Positions 14,645 through 18,432 of a stretch of 18,432 bases of DNA are shown here, one piece after another. Below the pieces are notes generated by a model. It did not search any database. It was not told the DNA's origin and saw only the letters and a program-made list of their open reading frames with translations. Each line of letters starts with the position of its first letter. Position 1 is the first letter of the stretch. Source of the stretch: JBEKYD01 sp049509915 (GTDB lineage: Bacteria; Acidobacteriota; Terriglobia; Bryobacterales; Bryobacteraceae); assembly GCA_049509915.1 (NCBI GenBank), contig JBEKZL010000153.1, forward strand, positions 1 through 18,432, read 5' to 3'. The translations under genes and the position numbers were made by a program.

Positions 14645-14664
14645 TGGTTCAGACGGAAGCGCCG

Positions 14665-15783
14665 ATGATGCCACGCGTTCGCGCAGTCTGGCCAGCTCTG
14701 CTCCGCCTGCTGCGGCGTTCCATCCACTACCGGCCGACGCGCGGTGGGGCGGTGTTTTTGCTGGCTACGGTTGCCCTCACCACGGCAGCCATTCTCACCG
14801 GCAATAATCTCATTCTTCTGTTTGCCTGCGCCCTGATTTCGACGCTGCTGGTTTCCGGCCTGATCAGCCGGCTATGCCTGGCCGGGTTGGAAGTGGATTA
14901 CGTGGTGCCAAATCACGTTTCGGCCGGCCGGTTCGTTCCGGGCCGCATGAGCGTAAGCAACCGGAAGCTGCTGATGCCGTCGTTCGCCATCCGAGTGGAG
15001 GGAATCCCGGCGGACGACCGCCCCACTCTGCGCCACCCGGTGTTCTTCCCGCTGCTGCCGATCGGGGCCAGCCTGGAGCAGACCGTGGAAGCCCGTTTCC
15101 CGCGCCGCGGCCTTTACCGCACCAACGGGTTCGCTGTGTCGACATCCTTCCCGTTCGGTTTCCTCGACCGCTCCGCCAGCGTAACCCTCCAGCGTGAAAC
15201 TCTGGTTTATCCGCAGATCGATCCGCAGCCCGGTTTCGAAGACCTGCTCGCGGGCATTAACGGCGAAATCGAAAGCCACTACCGGGGCTTGGGCCGCGAT
15301 TTCTATCGCATCCGCCCCTATGAGACTTTCGAGAGCGCGCGGCACGTGGATTGGAAGGCGTCCGCCCACGTGGGCAGTCTGCAGGTCCGCGAATTCGCGC
15401 GCGAACAGGAACCGGTGGTGGAACTGTTCCTGGACCGCGAATTGCGCCACGACCTGGATGCCTGGTTCGAGCATGCCATCGCCTGTTGCGCATTTCTGGC
15501 CTGGCGGCTTTCCGGCCAGGGCACGGCGATCCATTTCCGTTCCAATGGCTACCGCCTGCGCCAGCCTGAAGACGCGGACATCTTCGGCGTCCTTAAGTAC
15601 CTCGCCCTGGTTTATCCCAGCGGCAAGCAGCCGCCCGAGCCACCGTTCGAGCCCGCCAGCTACAAGCTGGTGTTCACGGCGTCGCCCGGCAAATTTCGCG
15701 GCGCCGGTTGGGGCGGCGCGCGGGTGTTGTGCCCGGAAACGCTGCCGGCGAGAGACCCAAAACGGTTTGATACCATGAAATGA
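14665..15783 (+). CDS. DUF58 domain membrane-anchored protein
   Basis: ATG 14665 is preferred because GGAAG lies five bases before it; TTG 14644 is a possible longer start. The product is 372 residues. Two membrane helices (about 28-45 and 48-68) are followed by an extracytoplasmic or cytosolic beta-rich region and the DUF58 core. The core signature Y-R-I-R-P-Y-E-T-F-E-S-A-R-H-V-D-W-K-A-S-A and L-Q-V-R-E-F is at about 214-245. DUF58 proteins usually sit with MoxR AAA ATPases and von Willebrand factor A proteins, and their role is poorly understood; the fold after the signature resembles a degenerate VWA domain. No MoxR gene is near. Its stop overlaps the trpC start by four bases (ATGA), so the two are translationally coupled. 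Confidence 0.9.
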   Translation: MMPRVRAVWPALLRLLRRSIHYRPTRGGAVFLLATVALTTAAILTGNNLILLFACALISTLLVSGLISRLCLAGLEVDYVVPNHVSAGRFVPGRMSVSNRKLLMPSFAIRVEGIPADDRPTLRHPVFFPLLPIGASLEQTVEARFPRRGLYRTNGFAVSTSFPFGFLDRSASVTLQRETLVYPQIDPQPGFEDLLAGINGEIESHYRGLGRDFYRIRPYETFESARHVDWKASAHVGSLQVREFAREQEPVVELFLDRELRHDLDAWFEHAIACCAFLAWRLSGQGTAIHFRSNGYRLRQPEDADIFGVLKYLALVYPSGKQPPEPPFEPASYKLVFTASPGKFRGAGWGGARVLCPETLPARDPKRFDTMK

Positions 15784-16577
15784 AACCCTTGACCGACACT
15801 GTTCCCGACATTCTGGCCCGCATTGTGGCCCAAAAACGCGCCGAGTTAGCCGCGGGCGTGTTCCCGTCCGCAGACTGGGAACGCCGTGCGCAGGCGAACG
15901 CCGCGACACGCCGGGATTTCCGCGCCGCGCTCCTCGGGCAGGCGCCGGCCATCGTCGCGGAAGTGAAAAAAGCCTCGCCCAGCAGGGGTTTGCTCGCGGC
16001 TGATTTCGCCTCGGCGCGGATCGCCGCTGCCTACGAATCGGGCGGAGCGGCGGCAATTTCCGTGCTCACCGACGAAGCTTTTTTCCAAGGCAGCCTGGCA
16101 GACCTGGAATCCGCCCGCGCGGCGGTGCGCGTGCCCGTGCTGCGCAAGGACTTCACCATCGCGCCGGAGCATGTTCTCGAGGCCGCGGCTCACGGCGCCG
16201 ATGCCATCCTGCTGATCGCGGCCATCCTCACCGAGCGCGAGATCCGCGACTTTCGCGAGGCTGCCGCGCGTTACCAGATGGCTGCGCTGGTAGAGGTTCA
16301 TAACCGCCGCGAGTTGGAAATCGCCGTGGCCGCGGGCGCCGAGATCATCGGCGTAAACAACCGCGATTTGACCACATTTGAAGTCACTCTGGATACTTCG
16401 CTGCGACTGGCCGGGTTCATGCCCGCCGGCGCGGTTCTGGTGAGCGAGAGCGGGATTCACGACGCCAGCGACATCGTTCGCCTGCGCGCCGCCGGCTATC
16501 ACGCTTTTCTGGTGGGTGAGCACCTCATGAGGGCCGGCGACCCCGCCGCCGCGCTGGCTCAGTTGGTGGCGGCGTGA
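15780..16577 (+). CDS. trpC: Indole-3-glycerol phosphate synthase
   Basis: The 265-residue product is full length for TrpC. It is the TIM-barrel enzyme that closes the indole ring from CdRP in tryptophan synthesis. The active-site residues expected from the family are visible: E61 and K63 in E-V-K-K-A-S-P-S-R-G, general acid K122 in L-R-K-D-F, E171 in L-V-E-V-H, N192/N193 in V-N-N-R-D-L, and E222 in S-E-S-G-I. The start codon overlaps the DUF58 stop. The following trpF lies 288 bases away, an unusual gap in an otherwise tightly packed run. An antisense open frame over this gene is a coding shadow. Confidence 0.97.
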   Translation: MKPLTDTVPDILARIVAQKRAELAAGVFPSADWERRAQANAATRRDFRAALLGQAPAIVAEVKKASPSRGLLAADFASARIAAAYESGGAAAISVLTDEAFFQGSLADLESARAAVRVPVLRKDFTIAPEHVLEAAAHGADAILLIAAILTEREIRDFREAAARYQMAALVEVHNRRELEIAVAAGAEIIGVNNRDLTTFEVTLDTSLRLAGFMPAGAVLVSESGIHDASDIVRLRAAGYHAFLVGEHLMRAGDPAAALAQLVAA

Positions 16578-16647
16578 CTGCACCGTGGCGCACGCACTCG
16601 TCGCCCCCGGCATTTCGCGCCCTGAAGGAAAACAAGGCGACCCAATC

Positions 16648-16854
16648 TTTGTGGGGCAGGTTGGTAACCCGCGGACCGATTGACAATCGGTCCACGCGGG
16701 CCCAGCCCGGCTGTTCGCTGGCCGGTTCGAAACCTGGTTCAACCCAATTTCCACCACCTCAGGAGCCCGCCGTGTGGCAGCGGGCGGACTTAGATCGTGC
16801 GGCTCGGCGGGGCGGGCTGATAGGCCGCCGCAGGCTGGGAGCCTGGCCCACAAA
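16648..16854. repeat. Mosaic hairpin element with imperfect terminal inverted repeats, between trpC and trpF
   Basis: The ends 16648-16674 and 16828-16854 are imperfect inverted repeats (20 of 27 positions match, starting TTTGTGGG). Inside are stems with three-base loops: GGTT/GGT/AACC (16659-16669), GGACCGATT/GAC/AATCGGTCC (16673-16693) with outer CCCGC (16668-16672) and GCGGG (16696-16700), GGTT/CGA/AACC (16724-16734) and CAGGCT/GGG/AGCCTG (16831-16845). A further 6-bp stem GCCCGC (16765-16770) / GCGGGC (16780-16785) has a nine-base loop. The 99-codon frame running through it is not a credible gene. Confidence 0.7.
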
Positions 16855-16865
16855 TGGTGTGAGAA

Positions 16866-17483
16866 ATGCCTAGAGGCGGTCCCATCCTCAAAATCTGTGG
16901 CATCACCAACCAGGACGATGCCTCCGCCGCCATCGATGCCGGCGCGACGGCGATCGGTTTTAACTTCTATCCCGCCAGCCCGCGCTATCTCGCGCCGGAA
17001 AGCGCCGCCGGGATCGAGTCTCCCCCGGGCGTGCGGCGTGTGGGTGTGTTTGTGAACGAGGCGCCGGCAACGATCGAAACGATCGCGCGCATCGCCGGGC
17101 TGGATGTGGCGCAACTGCATGGCGAGGAGACCGCGGATCGCTATCCGGAAGCTATTGCCGTTTGGAAAGCCGCGCGGGTGACGCCGGTTTTCAGTCTCGC
17201 GCTTTACCGCGACGTTCCCGCCGAGGCCCTCCTGCTGGATGGCCCGGCCGGCGAATTGTACGGCGGCTCCGGCCAGGCGTTCGATTGGCGCCGAGCGGCG
17301 GAGTCTCCCAAGGCGATCATCGTAGCCGGCGGCCTGGATGCGGTGAGCGTGGCCCGCGCCGTCGAACTGGCGCACCCCTGGGGTGTGGACGCCTGCTCGC
17401 GCATCGAAAGCGAGCCGGGCAAAAAGGATCACAGAAAGATGAGAGAGTTTCTGCGCGCGGCCGAGGCGGCGCTTCGCTCGTGA
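16866..17483 (+). CDS. trpF: Phosphoribosylanthranilate isomerase
   Basis: The product is 205 residues, normal for TrpF. This small TIM-barrel enzyme converts phosphoribosylanthranilate to CdRP, the substrate of TrpC. The catalytic cysteine is C11 in K-I-C-G-I, and the catalytic aspartate is D125 in L-L-L-D-G. Other typical segments are G-F-N-F-Y-P-x-S-P-R (31-40), V-G-V-F-V-N (59-64), Q-L-H-G-E (83-87) and the phosphate-binding A-G-G-L near the C-terminus. No clear Shine-Dalgarno precedes the ATG; the upstream 288 bases are mostly the hairpin element. The stop overlaps the trpB GTG start by four bases. Confidence 0.96.
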   Translation: MPRGGPILKICGITNQDDASAAIDAGATAIGFNFYPASPRYLAPESAAGIESPPGVRRVGVFVNEAPATIETIARIAGLDVAQLHGEETADRYPEAIAVWKAARVTPVFSLALYRDVPAEALLLDGPAGELYGGSGQAFDWRRAAESPKAIIVAGGLDAVSVARAVELAHPWGVDACSRIESEPGKKDHRKMREFLRAAEAALRS

Positions 17484-18432
17484 CCGCGCAGCCCGATGCC
17501 GCCGGCCACTTCGGACCTTATGGCGGCCGGTTTGTGCCGGAAGTCCTGATGGCGCCCATCGAGGAACTGGAAAACGCATACCTCGCGGCCCGCGACGACC
17601 CGGCATTTCAGGCTGAACTTGCGCAGTTGCTCGCCACTTTTGCGGGCCGGCCCACCCCGCTCTACTATGCGCGGCGGCTGAGCGAATCGCTCGGCGGCGC
17701 GCGTATCTGGCTCAAGCGCGAAGACCTGCTCCACACCGGCGCGCACAAGATCAATAACGCTCTGGGACAGGCTCTGTTGGCCCGCCGCATGGGCAAGAGC
17801 CGCGTCATTGCCGAAACCGGCGCTGGCCAGCACGGCGTAGCGACGGCTACGGTGTGCGCGCTGCTCGGTTTCGAATGCGTCGTCTACATGGGCGAGGAAG
17901 ACATGCGCCGGCAGCGGTTGAACGTCTTCCGCATGCGCCTGCTGGGGGCCAAGGTGACCGGCGTTTCGAGCGGCAGCCGAACCCTCAAAGACGCCATCAG
18001 CGAGGCCATGCGCGATTGGGTGGCCAATGTCGGTGACACGTATTACCTGCTGGGCTCGGCCCTGGGCGCGCATCCCTATCCCATGATGGTGCGGGATTTT
18101 CAGAAGATCATCGGCGAGGAGGCCCGGCGCCAGATGCTCGAGGCCGAAGGCCGGCTGCCCGATACGGTCTTCGCCTGCGTGGGCGGCGGCTCGAACGCCA
18201 TCGGCATTTTCCACGCTTTCTTGCCGGACGATGGCGTGGCGCTGGTCGGCATCGAAGCCGGCGGCAGCGGCGAAGAACTCGGCCTGCACGCCGCCCGTTT
18301 TCGAGGCGGATCGCCCGGCGTGCTGCAGGGCGCCTACAGCTACCTGCTGCAGGATGGCGACGGGCAGGTTTCGCTGACGCATTCGATTTCGGCCGGCCTG
18401 GATTACGCCATGATCGGTCCCGAGCACGCCCT
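17480..18432 (+). CDS. trpB: Tryptophan synthase beta chain, C-terminus beyond window
   Basis: A GTG at 17480 overlaps the trpF stop (GTGA) and starts a frame open to the window end, 317 codons of about 400. The N-terminus G-H-F-G-P-Y-G-G-R-F-V-P-E (9-21) is the TrpB hallmark. The PLP lysine is K90 in H-T-G-A-H-K-I-N-N, followed by E-T-G-A-G-Q-H-G-V-A-T-A, and the PLP phosphate loop is V234-G-G-G-S-N-A240. TrpB condenses indole with serine to make tryptophan, together with TrpA, whose gene probably follows outside the window. All key residues present are intact. A 332-residue antisense frame (17429-18427) is a shadow of this gene. Confidence 0.97.
   Translation, partial: MTAQPDAAGHFGPYGGRFVPEVLMAPIEELENAYLAARDDPAFQAELAQLLATFAGRPTPLYYARRLSESLGGARIWLKREDLLHTGAHKINNALGQALLARRMGKSRVIAETGAGQHGVATATVCALLGFECVVYMGEEDMRRQRLNVFRMRLLGAKVTGVSSGSRTLKDAISEAMRDWVANVGDTYYLLGSALGAHPYPMMVRDFQKIIGEEARRQMLEAEGRLPDTVFACVGGGSNAIGIFHAFLPDDGVALVGIEAGGSGEELGLHAARFRGGSPGVLQGAYSYLLQDGDGQVSLTHSISAGLDYAMIGPEHA

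Noticed and set aside
14872..16056. A 394-codon antisense frame over the DUF58 gene.
   Set aside because: Typical high-GC shadow; the DUF58 signature on the plus strand fixes the true frame.
16651..16740. A tRNA-like pattern: loop TTGACAA closed by ACCGA/TCGGT looks like a Val(GAC) anticodon arm, and GGTTCGAAACC resembles a T arm.
   Set aside because: The anticodon-like stem extends to nine base pairs, no acceptor stem or standard D arm can be formed, the spacing to the T-like arm is wrong, and the same hairpin style recurs in the element.
16574..16873. A 99-codon frame between trpC and trpF.
   Set aside because: It is read through the hairpin element, has no recognisable domain or ribosome binding site, and its composition follows the repeats.
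15846..17606. A 586-codon antisense frame over trpC and trpF.
   Set aside because: Arg/Gly/Ala-rich shadow translation opposite two clear enzymes, with no family signature.
17429..18427. A 332-codon open frame antisense to trpB.
   Set aside because: It is a shadow of a GC-rich coding gene; trpB is unmistakable in the other strand.
1..18432. CRISPR arrays, rRNA, prophage or toxin-antitoxin genes.
   Set aside because: I saw no regularly spaced repeats, no rRNA-like sequence, and no phage or toxin-antitoxin proteins in any frame.

Overview
The window reads as a GC-rich bacterial chromosome segment, most likely from an acidobacterium of the Solibacter/Bryobacter type. This is inference from the gene mix: a winged-helix regulator fused through a membrane helix to a PD40 propeller, secreted proteins of unknown function, and hairpin-mosaic intergenic elements of a style I associate with that group. 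I could not search a database.

Layout. Positions 1-328 hold the 3' end of a group II intron: the C-terminus of its maturase followed by ribozyme domains V and VI. It ends only about 10 bases before yceH (339-956, +), a conserved DUF480 winged-helix protein. A convergent, AT-richer orphan lipoprotein follows (1078-2076, -). Next is a two-gene drug/efflux-type ABC exporter (permease 2373-3398 and ATPase 3391-4329, both -). Divergent from it is the wHTH-TM-PD40 regulator (4491 onward, +), interrupted by an in-frame TAA at 6171 although the propeller coding continues intact to 6590. A secreted two-lobed aspartyl protease (6697-7494, +) comes after it.

Positions 7529-14017 are a surface-polysaccharide region. 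It has a DPM1-like GT2 (7529-8203, -), a small secreted protein (8276-8875, +), and a tight three-gene operon on the minus strand: wzt-type ABC ATPase with a C-terminal cargo-binding domain, then a methyltransferase with a long coiled coil, then a GT2-GT4 double glycosyltransferase. This set suggests ABC-dependent export of a methyl-capped glycan, with the coiled coil as a possible length ruler. The Wzm permease partner is not in the window.

A small exported hypothetical (14051-14536, -) diverges from a DUF58 membrane-anchored protein (14665-15783, +). The DUF58 gene overlaps trpC by four bases, and trpF and trpB (cut by the window end) follow. The trp run is tightly packed except for a 288-base gap between trpC and trpF. 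That gap holds a 207-base mosaic of perfect short hairpins bounded by imperfect terminal inverted repeats, the most unusual non-coding structure here.
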